Shown here: positions 44,771 through 53,308 of the stretch, piece by piece
How the letters are laid out: the number at the start of each line of letters is the position of its first letter
How positions within the stretch are numbered: position 1 is the first letter of the stretch
Assembly (NCBI GenBank): GCA_016786485.1
Contig: JAEUWD010000034.1
Coordinates: forward strand, 1 to 64,000
Reading direction: 5' to 3'
From: Bacteriovoracaceae bacterium
GTDB taxonomy: Bacteria > Bdellovibrionota > Bacteriovoracia > Bacteriovoracales > Bacteriovoracaceae
DNA length: 64,000 nucleotides
Made by a program: the position numbers and the translations under genes
The notes under the pieces: generated by a model
What the model was told of the DNA's origin: nothing
Databases searched by the model: none
What the model saw: the letters and a program-made list of their open reading frames with translations, nothing else

Positions 44771-45942
44771 TGAGAGAAAAAGTTGTTATAAATGATCTGG
44801 CCGCGCTTTATGTTTGTCTAAGCTCAGACTGGGGTTCCATCGAGCGTCGATTCATTCAAGATGCCATTTATTTAAGAGATGTAGGGGGAAGCCCGCTGCT
44901 TTTATGTTTTAAAGGCACGCATCTACTGAAGGCCGCGAAAGTTAATGACCTTCGATATATTGAGATTGAATTGCAGGAAATTTCTCTTTTTAATTTTAGT
45001 TTTCATTTTTTTCTAAAAAAAATTATTAAAGAAAATGCGATAGATATTGTTCATTGCTACGGTTTTAATTTCGTCGCCATGACTTGTATGGTGATGGGAC
45101 GTTATAAGCAAATTCCACTTTTTGTGACGCTCAATAAGCCAGTCGAACAATATTTTAAAAATTATTTTTATAAATACTTATTTAAAAGAATCGATGCCAT
45201 TATTACTTTGGATGCTTTCTCGAGAGAGTTGGTAAGCAGTTTTCTTCCGCTTTCACAAAAGCGCATGCATTCTTTTGGTATGGGGCTTGAATTATATCAA
45301 GTTCATCCGCCGAGTACTGCTGCTCGAAGCGTGGTGAAAATTGGCTGCTACGTTCCCCAGACGGTTTCGGATAAAGCCTATTTTATTCCACTTTTTAATG
45401 CCATTCGTATCCTGCTGACGGAAGAAGGTCCTAAGAGAATATTAGAAAAAATGGAGATTTTTCTTTTTACCGACATTAATTGGGCGGTTTCACACATTAA
45501 TAATGAATTACGCTGGCTAATTAAGGATTTCGGTTTGGAAGACTATATTCGTCTTGATAACGGTTTGAAGTTGCTAGGCAGTCGCCCGCAGTTTGATATC
45601 TTATTGGGACTTGAGAGCAATGAAATCATTTATGATTATGAAATATGGTCGCTTATGCACAATATTCCTATTCTCGTTCCTCGAACTTCTGCTCGTGAGC
45701 ATTTACTCTCGCAAAATGAGTTCATGGGTGAGAGTTACATGGCCAATGATGCTCGTGAACTTAAGAACAAACTAGGTAAAATTATAGGGCGTTTAACCAA
45801 ATATCACGAAGATTTACGGGCCTGTTCCGGTGCTATTCGTGAAGAGCATTCTCTCGAGCGTTATTCGGAAAATATCTTTGCCCTTTATGAGAAGGCCAAA
45901 CAGCAAAGAAAACGCCTATTTAACCCTGAAAAAACCGCCTAA
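44770..45942 (+). CDS. GT-B-fold glycosyltransferase-like protein
   Basis: A 390-residue protein with a GT4-like arrangement: an N-terminal Rossmann half containing VSSDWGSIERR-like and IDIVHCYGFNFVAMTC, a central loop (FVTLNKPVEQYF, IITLDAFSRELV) and a C-terminal half (from VKIGCYVPQTV). The usual EX7E acceptor motif cannot be placed with confidence, so it may be divergent. It ends the lipid A run, overlapping the lipoprotein gene by one base. Adding sugar to lipid A or core is plausible but unproved. The rpsA promoter starts just behind its stop codon. Confidence 0.7.
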   Translation: MREKVVINDLAALYVCLSSDWGSIERRFIQDAIYLRDVGGSPLLLCFKGTHLLKAAKVNDLRYIEIELQEISLFNFSFHFFLKKIIKENAIDIVHCYGFNFVAMTCMVMGRYKQIPLFVTLNKPVEQYFKNYFYKYLFKRIDAIITLDAFSRELVSSFLPLSQKRMHSFGMGLELYQVHPPSTAARSVVKIGCYVPQTVSDKAYFIPLFNAIRILLTEEGPKRILEKMEIFLFTDINWAVSHINNELRWLIKDFGLEDYIRLDNGLKLLGSRPQFDILLGLESNEIIYDYEIWSLMHNIPILVPRTSAREHLLSQNEFMGESYMANDARELKNKLGKIIGRLTKYHEDLRACSGAIREEHSLERYSENIFALYEKAKQQRKRLFNPEKTA

Positions 45943-45946
45943 AACC

Positions 45947-45976
45947 TTGACTTAAAGCGGTGTCGCGTTATATATC
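45947..45976 (+). promoter_or_regulatory. Probable rpsA promoter
   Basis: TTGACT (45947-45952) with TTATAT at 16 bp or TATATC (45971-45976) at 18 bp, about 65 nt before the rpsA start and immediately after the preceding stop codon. Confidence 0.55.
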
Positions 45977-46040
45977 TAATTCTTCAAAAAACATTCTACT
46001 TTGTAGAATCTATTGTCAGCTTAAAAGGCAGGAACATTTT

Positions 46041-47771
46041 ATGGGTACAACAGGATTACCATCATGGGTAAGCGAGTTTGAAGTTATTACTTCAGATGAA
46101 AACGAAAAATCTAAGAGCACGGATTTCGAAAAGCTTTTAGACACAGTTAAGGAAAAACAATTCACGGAAGGTGAAGTCTTCAAAGGGCGAGTTATCGCGT
46201 TGAACGACGACTTTGTAACGGTTGATATCGGTTACAAGCAAGAAGGCTTAGTTTTTACAAAAGAATTTAGAAACTATGACGGCACTTTAAAAATCGCAGT
46301 TGGCGATGATGTTGAAGTTTATTTAGAAAGACTTGAATCAAATCTTGGTAACCTTGTTCTTTCAAGAGATAAGGCCGAAATCATTAAAGCTTGGGATAAA
46401 ATTTCTGAAGCTTGTGAAAAAGGTGAACCAGTTGAAGGTACAGTTATTCAAAAAGTTAAGGGTGGTCTATCAGTTGATATCGGTGTTAAGGCATTCTTAC
46501 CGGGCTCACAAATTGATATTCGTCCAACTAAGAACTTAGATAAATTCCTTGGTAAAACAATGCATTTCAAAGTTATCAAGTTCAACAAGAAACGTGGAAA
46601 TATCGTTCTTTCTCGCCGTGCGATCCTTCAAGAGGAAAGAGGCAAGTTAAGAGGTGAGACATTAGACCAAATTAAAGAAGGAATGGTAGTTAAAGGTATC
46701 GTAAAAAATATCACTGACTACGGTGCTTTCATTGACCTTGGTGGTGTTGACGGTCTTCTTCACATTACAGATATGTCTTGGGGCCGCGTAAAGCATCCTA
46801 ATACACTTCTTAATATTGGCGATGAAATCGACGTTAAAATCTTAAAATATGATAACGAAAAAGAAAGAGTTTCTTTAGGACTTAAACAAGTTCAACCAAA
46901 TCCTTGGGAAGAAGCTCCGGCTAAATATCAACCAGGTTCACGTGTATCTGGTGAAATCGTTTCAATTAAAGATTACGGAATTTTTGTTGAATTGGCAGAT
47001 GGAATTGAAGGTTTAATTCACGTAAGTGAAATGAGCTGGAATCCACAAAAATCAAAAATGCCAGGCAAGAACTATAACGTAGGCGATAAAATTGAAGCTG
47101 TGGTTTTAGAAGTTGATGTTGAAAACAAGAGAATTTCTCTTGGACTAAAACAACTACAACCAAACCCATGGACATCAATTGAATCAAAATACAAAATTGG
47201 CCAAACCGTTAAAGGTAAAATTAAGTCAATTGTTGATTTTGGTCTTTTCGTTGATCTAAACGAAGAAGTAGATGCTTTAATTCACATTTCTGATATTTCT
47301 TGGACTAGAAAAAATATCAACCTAAATGAAGAATTTAAAATGGATCAAGCAGTAAGTGCGAAAGTTCTAACTGTTGATAGCGAAAACCAAAAATTCTCTC
47401 TAGGTATGAAGCAACTAGAGGAAGATCCTTGGAAGAAAATTGAAGAACGTTTACCAGTAGGCTCTCAAGTTGAAGGTGAAGTTGTTAGAGTTACAGATTT
47501 CGGCGCTTTTGTTGAACTAGAAACAGGCATCGAAGGCTTAATTCACATTTCTGAACTTTCAGAAGAAAGAGTTGAAAAAACAACTGACGTTGTTAAGAAA
47601 GGTGATGTTGTAAAATCTGTCGTTATTTCAATTGATAAAGATGCTAAGAAAATTGCACTATCAATGAAAGCAACGGCTGGTGGTGATTATAAGTTTACGA
47701 AAGATGACGTAAAATCAGCAACATTAGCAGATAAATTCAAAGGTATTAACGTTTCAGGTTCAAACGACTAA
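46041..47771 (+). CDS. rpsA: 30S ribosomal protein S1
   Basis: Binds mRNA on the 30S subunit for initiation. 576 residues with six S1 repeats, visible as GEVFKGRVIALNDDFVTVDIG, GEPVEGTVIQKVKGG, GMVVKGIVKNITDYGAF, GSRVSGEIVSIKDYGIF, GQTVKGKIKSIVDFGLF and GSQVEGEVVRVTDFGAF (first of each repeat). I start at ATG 46041 after GGCAGGAAC; the longer frame from 45960 begins inside the promoter. Codons are strongly AT-rich yet orderly, as for a highly expressed gene. Confidence 0.95.
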   Translation: MGTTGLPSWVSEFEVITSDENEKSKSTDFEKLLDTVKEKQFTEGEVFKGRVIALNDDFVTVDIGYKQEGLVFTKEFRNYDGTLKIAVGDDVEVYLERLESNLGNLVLSRDKAEIIKAWDKISEACEKGEPVEGTVIQKVKGGLSVDIGVKAFLPGSQIDIRPTKNLDKFLGKTMHFKVIKFNKKRGNIVLSRRAILQEERGKLRGETLDQIKEGMVVKGIVKNITDYGAFIDLGGVDGLLHITDMSWGRVKHPNTLLNIGDEIDVKILKYDNEKERVSLGLKQVQPNPWEEAPAKYQPGSRVSGEIVSIKDYGIFVELADGIEGLIHVSEMSWNPQKSKMPGKNYNVGDKIEAVVLEVDVENKRISLGLKQLQPNPWTSIESKYKIGQTVKGKIKSIVDFGLFVDLNEEVDALIHISDISWTRKNINLNEEFKMDQAVSAKVLTVDSENQKFSLGMKQLEEDPWKKIEERLPVGSQVEGEVVRVTDFGAFVELETGIEGLIHISELSEERVEKTTDVVKKGDVVKSVVISIDKDAKKIALSMKATAGGDYKFTKDDVKSATLADKFKGINVSGSND

Positions 47772-47796
47772 TTAGTTCGAATAATGAAAGTAAAAG

Positions 47797-47825
47797 AAGG
47801 GTCGCGAAATGCGGCCCTTTTTTTA
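47797..47825 (+). terminator. Rho-independent terminator after rpsA
   Basis: AAGGGTCGC and GCGGCCCTT pair (one G-U) around GAAAT and run into seven T. It overlaps the stop codon of the opposing rlmK-like gene. Confidence 0.88.
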
Positions 47826-48752
47826 TCTTTTTTCAAATTTAAAACATTTGTGAATTTTCATGTCCCGGAAATCCATCGGAATGGTTCGTTCGCTGATGTC
47901 TTCAGCATACTTAAATGATGGATCTAATTTAAAACCACGTTTATTCGTAGAGAAGTAAAGTGTCCCACCATAATTAAGAAGCTTTAAGCAGATACCAACT
48001 AAGTTGTGGTGATCTTCTAGAATATCTAAATGCGTGGTCATTTTCTTGGAATTAGAAAAACTTGGGGGATCCAAAATAATTAAGTCATAAGTTTTTTGAT
48101 GGTGAGGCAAGAAACCTAAGATATCACTTTGTAGAAAATCATACTTGCTTAAGTTAAGTCCATTGAGTTCAAAGTTTCTTTTGCCCCAGTTGAGATATTG
48201 GTTTGAGAGATCGACTGAAGTGACACTTTTGGCTTTTCCCACCGCCGCGGCTAAGCTGAGCGAACAGGTATAAGAAAAAAGATTCAGAACATCTTTGCCT
48301 TCACTCGAATTTAAAACAATTTTTCGAAGGGGTCGGTGATCCAAGAAAAGTCCCGTATCGAGATAATCTACCAGGTTAACGTAATATTTAATCCCATGTT
48401 CGCTGATGATTTTTTCTTGTTTAGCATTTTTGAGTTTATTGTATTGAGCATTTTCTTTTTGTACGCTGCGGGTTTTAAAATGTTGCTTATCCGGAGTGAT
48501 GTTTAAAAGCTGCTGAAGTGCACTGCTAATAAGCTCCGTGCTATTGTCGCGGAGGTATTCCGTTTCTTCATCCAACGTCTTACCTTTTTCATAGATAACC
48601 GCTTCATCATGATAAATATCAATAAGATAGGGGTAATCAGGGATATCTTTTTCATAAAGCCGGTAACAAGTGATTTGATTTTGCTTCAGCCAGCCTTTGA
48701 GGCGCTGCAAGTTCTTGGTGAGTCGATTAAGGAGCATTGTATTTTCAGTCAT
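47823..48752 (-). CDS. RlmK-like 23S rRNA (guanine-N7) methyltransferase
   Basis: Class I SAM-dependent methyltransferase. The sequence follows the C-terminal (K) half of E. coli RlmKL: LLNRLTKNLQRLKGWL and CYRLYEKDIPDYPYLIDIY at the start, LDTGLFLDHRPLRKIV, the SAM loop VLNLFSYTCSLSLAAA, TSVDLSNQYL, and the catalytic DLIILDPPSFSNSKKM (PPSFSNS). In E. coli K is fused to the RlmL m2G domain; here it stands alone at 309 residues, as in other bacteria. It is divergent from clpS across only 30 nt. Confidence 0.85.
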   Translation of the reverse strand: MTENTMLLNRLTKNLQRLKGWLKQNQITCYRLYEKDIPDYPYLIDIYHDEAVIYEKGKTLDEETEYLRDNSTELISSALQQLLNITPDKQHFKTRSVQKENAQYNKLKNAKQEKIISEHGIKYYVNLVDYLDTGLFLDHRPLRKIVLNSSEGKDVLNLFSYTCSLSLAAAVGKAKSVTSVDLSNQYLNWGKRNFELNGLNLSKYDFLQSDILGFLPHHQKTYDLIILDPPSFSNSKKMTTHLDILEDHHNLVGICLKLLNYGGTLYFSTNKRGFKLDPSFKYAEDISERTIPMDFRDMKIHKCFKFEKR

Positions 48753-48782
48753 AACATCAGTATAATAGATTTCGAGAAGTTT

Positions 48783-49124
48783 ATGTTTAAATTCAATATC
48801 ATTATGTCTAATAAGAACGATACGGAAGAAAAATCTGGCGTTGCCACGATTAAACGTGAAAAATTACAGCCCCCACCCAAATATAAAATCTTAATGCATA
48901 ATGATGACTACACCACGATGGAATTCGTTATATTGGTTTTAAAAAAGTTTTTTAATAAAACCAATGAAGAAGCTCATGCATTGATGCTTAAAGTGCATAC
49001 CGAAGGCATGGCCATCTGCGGAATCTATACCCATGAAGTGGCCGAGTCAAAAGTGGCAAAAGTGACTGGGTTTGCGCGTAAAGAAGGTCATCCTTTAAAA
49101 TTAAGTTTCGAACCTTGCGAATAA
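48783..49124 (+). CDS. clpS: ATP-dependent Clp protease adaptor ClpS
   Basis: Delivers N-end-rule substrates to ClpA. The core is complete: PPPKYKILMHNDDYTTMEFV with the substrate-pocket Asn-Asp-Asp, the HA..LM..VH..G.A.CG pocket region and the EHP-like end (EGHPLKLSFE). ATG 48783 has GAGAAG nearby; ATG 48804 (MSNKNDTEE) is equally plausible and gives 106 residues. Forms a clear operon with clpA, 53 nt downstream. Confidence 0.93.
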   Translation: MFKFNIIMSNKNDTEEKSGVATIKREKLQPPPKYKILMHNDDYTTMEFVILVLKKFFNKTNEEAHALMLKVHTEGMAICGIYTHEVAESKVAKVTGFARKEGHPLKLSFEPCE

Positions 49125-49177
49125 CAAATTCGCTACCATATTTAATCTAAGGATTAAATACAATCGAGGTTTCCTAT

Positions 49178-51520
49178 ATGATTAGCGCTAAATTAGAAAT
49201 ACTACTCAATCAAGCTATAAAGCGGGCCAACGAAAAGAAGCATGAGTTTCTCACTTTAGAAAACGTCCTGCTTTCAATGTTGGATGATGAAGTTGTTGCT
49301 CAGGTCTTAAAGGACTGTGGTGCGGAGCTCGAGAAGTTAAAGCAAGAACTGGTGGAATTCTTAGATGAGGATTCGCATTTCAGCATTCTTTCGAACGAAG
49401 AAATTAATGAACTTAATCGTAAACAATTTGTTAACGAGCAATTAAGAGAGCTCGCAAAGCAAAGTGGTATTGTCTATCAACCAGAAATCAGCGTTTCTTT
49501 ACAAAGAGTCATTCAGCGTTCAGCCCTTCACGTACAATCTTCAGGAAAGAAAAATATCCAAGCCGTAAATCTCCTAGTTGCCTATTTTAGTGAAAAAGAA
49601 AGTCATGCGACTTATTTTTTACAAAAACATGGGGTTAAACGGATTGATGTGGTGGAAAAAATTGCTCATGGAATCGATCGTTCGATATCTAATGATGATG
49701 GCGAACGCGAACGCACACCTGGTCGTGGCGATCCACTCAGAAAAGAGGAAAAATACGAAAAGGCGTTGGAAGATTTCACCGTTAACCTGACCAAAATGGC
49801 GCTTGAAGAAAAACTTGATCCAACCATTGGTCGCGAAGATGAGATCCGTCGAATCGTTCAAATTCTAAGTCGTCGTCGTAAAAATAACCCATTATTAGTG
49901 GGCGATGCGGGCGTTGGTAAAACAGCGATCGCAGAAGGCTTGGCGCAAGCCATTGTGAATGGCGATGTGCCAGATAATCTTAAAGGCTTAAGTGTTTATA
50001 GCTTGGATATGGCCTCACTATTGGCCGGAACAAAATTTCGCGGAGATTTTGAAGAGCGTTTAAAAATTGTTTTGAAAGCACTTGAGAAAAAGAATGAGGA
50101 TCAAGGCAGTTTACTTTTCATTGATGAAATTCACACCATTATTGGTGCTGGTTCAACCAGTGGTGGGAGTTTGGATGCTTCCAATCTTTTAAAGCCATCA
50201 CTGAGTAAGGGAACGCTTCGTTGTATGGGTAGTACGACTTTTGAAGAATACCGTAAGTTTTTTGAAAAAGATCAGGCGCTTAACCGTCGTTTCCAAAAAA
50301 TCGATATTAAAGAACCTAGTATCAGCGATACCGTTAAGATATTAGAAGGTTTGATCTCTCGCTACGAAGATCATCATGGCGTGACTTATTCGCCAGAAGT
50401 TATTCAGGCAGCGGTTAACTTATCTCAAAAGCATATTAGCGATCGTAAGTTGCCGGATAAGGCCATCGACGTGATTGATGAAGTCGGGGCTTACTTGCGC
50501 CTTAAAGAGAAAACTGAACGTCGTGATGCCGTTACCGTGGAAGATGTTGAGCATATTGTGGCGTTGATTGCCCGAATTCCTCAAAAATCAATCTCGGCCA
50601 ACGAAAAAGATCGTTTAAAGAACCTCGAAAGAGATTTGAAATTCTTAATTTACGGGCAAGATGTTCCGGTTTCGACTGTGGCAAATGCCATCATCATGTC
50701 ACGTTCAGGACTTGGTCATGCGGATAAGCCGATTGCTTCTTTCCTTTTCACAGGTCCTACTGGTGTTGGTAAGACAGAACTTGCAAAACAACTTGCACAT
50801 ACCATGGGCGTAAACTTTAAGCGGATTGATATGTCAGAGTTTATGGAAAAGCATAGTGTGGCGAAATTAATCGGAGCGCCTCCGGGATACGTCGGATTTG
50901 AACAGGGTGGTATTTTAACGGAAGCGATTCACCAAAACCCGTACACCGTTCTCCTTTTAGATGAAATTGAAAAGGCCCATCCGGATGTTTTCAATATTTT
51001 ATTACAGGTGATGGATCATGGTGCACTTACAGACTCTAACGGTCGCACGACTGATTTTAGAAACGTGGTTCTGATCATGACAAGTAATGCTGGTGCGAAG
51101 GAAATGGACGCTGGTTCGATTGGACTTTCAGGTCGCGGGTCTTTGAGTAGCAACTCAAGCAAGCGTGATCAGGCCATCAAGAACTACTTTTCACCGGAAT
51201 TTCGTAACCGCTTAGATGCAATCGTGCATTTTAACAAGCTATCGGATGAGCATATTGAAAGTATCGTTTCGAAATTCATCATGGAGCTTGAAGCACAGTT
51301 AGCAGACAAGAAAGTTGAACTCGAAGTGGATAAAGAAATTATTTCCCATCTCGCGAAAGTTGGTTTTGATGAGAAGTTAGGCGCACGACCAATCGCTAGA
51401 ATCGTGACTGAGAAGATCAAGAAGCCACTTGCGAACGAAATTTTATTTGGAAAATTATCTAATGGCGGAAAAGTGCACGTGAAATTTAAAAAAGGTGAAA
51501 TTGATTTTCGTTTTTCTTAA
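49178..51520 (+). CDS. clpA: ATP-dependent Clp protease subunit ClpA
   Basis: AAA+ unfoldase feeding ClpP. N-domain repeats ([29 protein letters not shown]), AAA-1 with [13 protein letters not shown] and [14 protein letters not shown]-2 with [13 protein letters not shown] and [11 protein letters not shown]. No long middle coiled coil, so ClpA and not ClpB/C. The ClpP-binding IGL loop is present ([15 protein letters not shown]). 780 residues. Together with clpS it provides the N-degron pathway; clpP is not in this window. Confidence 0.96.
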   Translation: MISAKLEILLNQAIKRANEKKHEFLTLENVLLSMLDDEVVAQVLKDCGAELEKLKQELVEFLDEDSHFSILSNEEINELNRKQFVNEQLRELAKQSGIVYQPEISVSLQRVIQRSALHVQSSGKKNIQAVNLLVAYFSEKESHATYFLQKHGVKRIDVVEKIAHGIDRSISNDDGERERTPGRGDPLRKEEKYEKALEDFTVNLTKMALEEKLDPTIGREDEIRRIVQILSRRRKNNPLLVGDAGVGKTAIAEGLAQAIVNGDVPDNLKGLSVYSLDMASLLAGTKFRGDFEERLKIVLKALEKKNEDQGSLLFIDEIHTIIGAGSTSGGSLDASNLLKPSLSKGTLRCMGSTTFEEYRKFFEKDQALNRRFQKIDIKEPSISDTVKILEGLISRYEDHHGVTYSPEVIQAAVNLSQKHISDRKLPDKAIDVIDEVGAYLRLKEKTERRDAVTVEDVEHIVALIARIPQKSISANEKDRLKNLERDLKFLIYGQDVPVSTVANAIIMSRSGLGHADKPIASFLFTGPTGVGKTELAKQLAHTMGVNFKRIDMSEFMEKHSVAKLIGAPPGYVGFEQGGILTEAIHQNPYTVLLLDEIEKAHPDVFNILLQVMDHGALTDSNGRTTDFRNVVLIMTSNAGAKEMDAGSIGLSGRGSLSSNSSKRDQAIKNYFSPEFRNRLDAIVHFNKLSDEHIESIVSKFIMELEAQLADKKVELEVDKEIISHLAKVGFDEKLGARPIARIVTEKIKKPLANEILFGKLSNGGKVHVKFKKGEIDFRFS

Positions 51521-51598
51521 TATTCGTTACTTTTCGTGAAATTTTTTTTGTATTTGCGATGTTTTTCTACAAATTTATCAAAAAAATGTTTTTTTTGT

Positions 51599-51627
51599 TT
51601 GCGTTAAAACAAAAATGTGTTTAACAT
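51599..51627 (+). promoter_or_regulatory. Possible promoter for the Lys/Ala-rich small protein
   Basis: TTGCGT (51599-51604), 17-bp spacer, TAACAT (51622-51627) in the AT-rich 160-nt gap behind clpA. Moderate matches only. Confidence 0.3.
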
Positions 51628-51680
51628 TTAATTAGTAGATAAGTTTGGTTATTAAGAATTTAATTTCCTGGGAGGAAATC

Positions 51681-51773
51681 ATGGCTGCAAAGAAAAAGAA
51701 ATCAGTTAAGAAAGCTGGAAAAAAAGTTGCTAAGAAAAAAGCAACAAGAAAGAAAGCTGCTAAGAAGAAGTAG
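51681..51773 (+). CDS. 30-residue Lys/Ala-rich basic microprotein
   Basis: A 93-nt ORF whose product contains only Met, Ala, Lys, Ser, Val, Gly, Thr and Arg, with runs of KKK and AKKK/KKAxKK type repeats reminiscent of histone H1 C-terminal tails. A near-perfect ribosome site (GGGAGGAAATC) precedes the ATG and a strong terminator lies 18 nt after the stop, so it is very likely a real, separate gene despite its size. Such peptides in bacteria can bind DNA or RNA; that is inference from composition. It is too short to appear among ordinary ORF calls. Confidence 0.75.
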   Translation: MAAKKKKSVKKAGKKVAKKKATRKKAAKKK

Positions 51774-51790
51774 TAAGTTTTTGTACTTGA

Positions 51791-51820
51791 AAAAAGGGCC
51801 TCTAGAGGCCCTTTTTTTTT
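51791..51820 (+). terminator. Terminator behind the Lys/Ala microprotein
   Basis: AAAAAGGGCCT pairs with AGGCCCTTTTT around a CTAG loop, followed by nine T in total. Confidence 0.93.
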
Positions 51821-51853
51821 GTCTTCTTTCGAAATCTTGGATAGGTTAGCTGC

Positions 51854-52447
51854 ATGATGAAAAGTATTTATAGTGTGTTTATCAGAGGGTTATTGGTGGT
51901 TCTGCCAATGATCGTAACCGTTTTCTTGCTTGTTTGGGTTACGAGTAAGGTCGAAAGTCTATTTGGCGATTCGATGCAATCACTGCTCGGTGAATGGTAT
52001 TTTCCTGGGTTTGGTATCTTGTTCACTATTCTGCTTATTTTGTTAGTGGGTGTTTTAGTTAGTAATTACGTAACTCGCAACATGATCGCTTTCTTTGTAA
52101 AGAAATTCGAAAGTTTACCTGTTATTAAAACAGTTTATCGTCCAATTAAAGACTTTGTCGGTTTGTTGGGTGGAAGTGAACACAATCACCTTAAGCGGGT
52201 GGTGATTTTTAATTATAATGAAAATATTCAAATGATTGGTTTAGTGACCCGTGATGATTTTGATGATTTACCGGCCGGCCACTTCACTGATGAGCATATC
52301 GCAGTTTATATCCCATTTAGTTATATCTTTGGCGGCACGACAGTTTTCGTTAAGCGTTCGATGGTGAAAGAGATCGATATCGCTGCTGATTTTACCCTGC
52401 GTTCAGCAATTACGGGTTGGATCAAGAATAATTCGGATGAAAATTAA
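51854..52447 (+). CDS. DUF502-family membrane protein
   Basis: A 197-residue protein with two hydrophobic segments (about 8-28 and 53-75) and the DUF502 pattern: RGLLVVLPMIVTVFLLVW, KFESLPVIKTVYRPIKDF and VYIPFSYIFGGTTVFVKR. Members are widespread inner-membrane proteins of unclear role. ATG 51854 is followed by a second ATG codon; either could be used. Its stop overlaps the opposite-strand lipoprotein gene by 4 nt. Confidence 0.85.
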   Translation: MMKSIYSVFIRGLLVVLPMIVTVFLLVWVTSKVESLFGDSMQSLLGEWYFPGFGILFTILLILLVGVLVSNYVTRNMIAFFVKKFESLPVIKTVYRPIKDFVGLLGGSEHNHLKRVVIFNYNENIQMIGLVTRDDFDDLPAGHFTDEHIAVYIPFSYIFGGTTVFVKRSMVKEIDIAADFTLRSAITGWIKNNSDEN

Positions 52448-52800
52448 TTTTTAAAGACAAACGGTTGTTCGATTTGCCACAAACTTCCGCCTAATTCAGG
52501 GAATTTTATATTTTCAAGCACGTTAATCATACAATTAGTGAGCTCACTCTTCTTGTTGTTCTTGTCGTTGGTCCAAAACTTAACGACTTCGCCTTTGCTA
52601 TTGAGCGTGAGGTAGATAATAATTTTGATACGCGAGTTTTCCGTTTTTGTTTTGTCTGAATATTCAATCGCGCAGCCTTTGAAATCTTCGACGTTTTCCA
52701 CCAAGAGATTGCGCACGCGTTTTTTCACTTGTGATTCGTCCAGTGGTCCTTGTGAGCAACTAGTCACGAGAATTAAACCAAGTAAAATAATCTTCTTCAT
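52444..52800 (-). CDS. Small lipoprotein, AgmX/PglI- or TonB-C-like
   Basis: Leader ends VTSC with the lipidated Cys at 15. The remaining 100 residues have the alternating pattern of a short beta-alpha domain with LTLNSKGEVVKFW and LTNCMINVLENIKFPELGGS, as in the C-terminal domain of AgmX/PglI and TonB-type proteins (C...L...FP..). Two further Cys (about 43 and 89) could bond. Unknown function; convergent with the DUF502 gene. Confidence 0.65.
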   Translation of the reverse strand: MKKIILLGLILVTSCSQGPLDESQVKKRVRNLLVENVEDFKGCAIEYSDKTKTENSRIKIIIYLTLNSKGEVVKFWTNDKNNKKSELTNCMINVLENIKFPELGGSLWQIEQPFVFKN

Positions 52801-52933
52801 GACTCCATTATATTATCAGTCAGATGAAATGCAATGATCTTTTGCGTGGCGAAAGACCTGATTTTAAATCACAAGGAGTTTGCATGTTCCTGACAAAAAA
52901 AGCGCTCAACGTAGGCATACTAATAACAAGAAA

Positions 52934-52949
52934 GCTTGCTAAGGCAAGC
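52934..52949 (+). promoter_or_regulatory. Hairpin between two alternative starts
   Basis: GCTTGC and GCAAGC with a TAAG loop, 6-bp perfect stem, just upstream of the second AAGGAG. Possible translational effect; no T run follows, so not a terminator. Confidence 0.35.
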
Positions 52950-52970
52950 GAAGCATTAAGGAGTATGTTT

Positions 52971-53135
52971 ATGAGAAAGGTTTTGTTGTTTGTGATGTTA
53001 ATTGGATTTGCGCTTCCAAAGGGCTCAATTGCATGCCCAGATAACAACGATGATAAAAAAGATGAGAAGAAAGATCAATTCGTTTATGAATCCCATGGTG
53101 ACTTTGGTAGCCATCGTTACTTGGGTGCAAAATAA
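52971..53135 (+). CDS. Small secreted peptide (54 residues), alternative start upstream
   Basis: A 54-residue exported peptide: hydrophobic leader FVMLIGFALPKGSIA then mature CPDNNDDKKDEKKDQ, an acidic/basic tail with a C-terminal Gly/His segment. AAGGAG lies 7 nt before the ATG at 52971. A second in-frame ATG at 52884 also has AAGGAG 6 nt upstream and would add 29 residues of basic amphipathic sequence. A GCTTGC-TAAG-GCAAGC hairpin (52934-52949) lies between the two starts. No homologue known to me. Confidence 0.55.
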   Translation: MRKVLLFVMLIGFALPKGSIACPDNNDDKKDEKKDQFVYESHGDFGSHRYLGAK

Positions 53136-53140
53136 AGTAT

Positions 53141-53190
53141 TAACTAGCTGGCATAGAACTTCCTCTCTGCCCTCAGTCGCCAGCTAGTTA
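53141..53190. repeat. 12-bp perfect inverted repeat
   Basis: TAACTAGCTGGC (53141-53152) and its exact reverse complement GCCAGCTAGTTA (53179-53190) enclose 26 nt just after the small-peptide stop codon. No T tract follows, unlike the terminators nearby. Could be an mRNA 3' structure, a small RNA part or a protein-binding palindrome. Confidence 0.7.
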
Positions 53191-53217
53191 CTATTTCAAT
53201 CCCCCCTCCTTCCTGAC

Positions 53218-53246
53218 AAAAAACCCTCTTAATGGAGGGTTTTTTA
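53218..53246 (+). terminator. Terminator before pepD
   Basis: AAAAAACCCTC pairs with GAGGGTTTTTT around TTAATG; T-rich on both sides, so it may work in both directions. Confidence 0.85.
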
Positions 53247-53308
53247 TTTTACGCCGGTCATTCGTTACGTTAAGCTCGAAAGGTAATTTTTGAGCCTAAG
53301 GACAAACC

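Noticed and set aside
51521-51680. Possible RNA gene in the AT-rich gap after clpA
   Set aside because: Only poly-T/A runs and a weak promoter are visible; no stable structure was found by eye.
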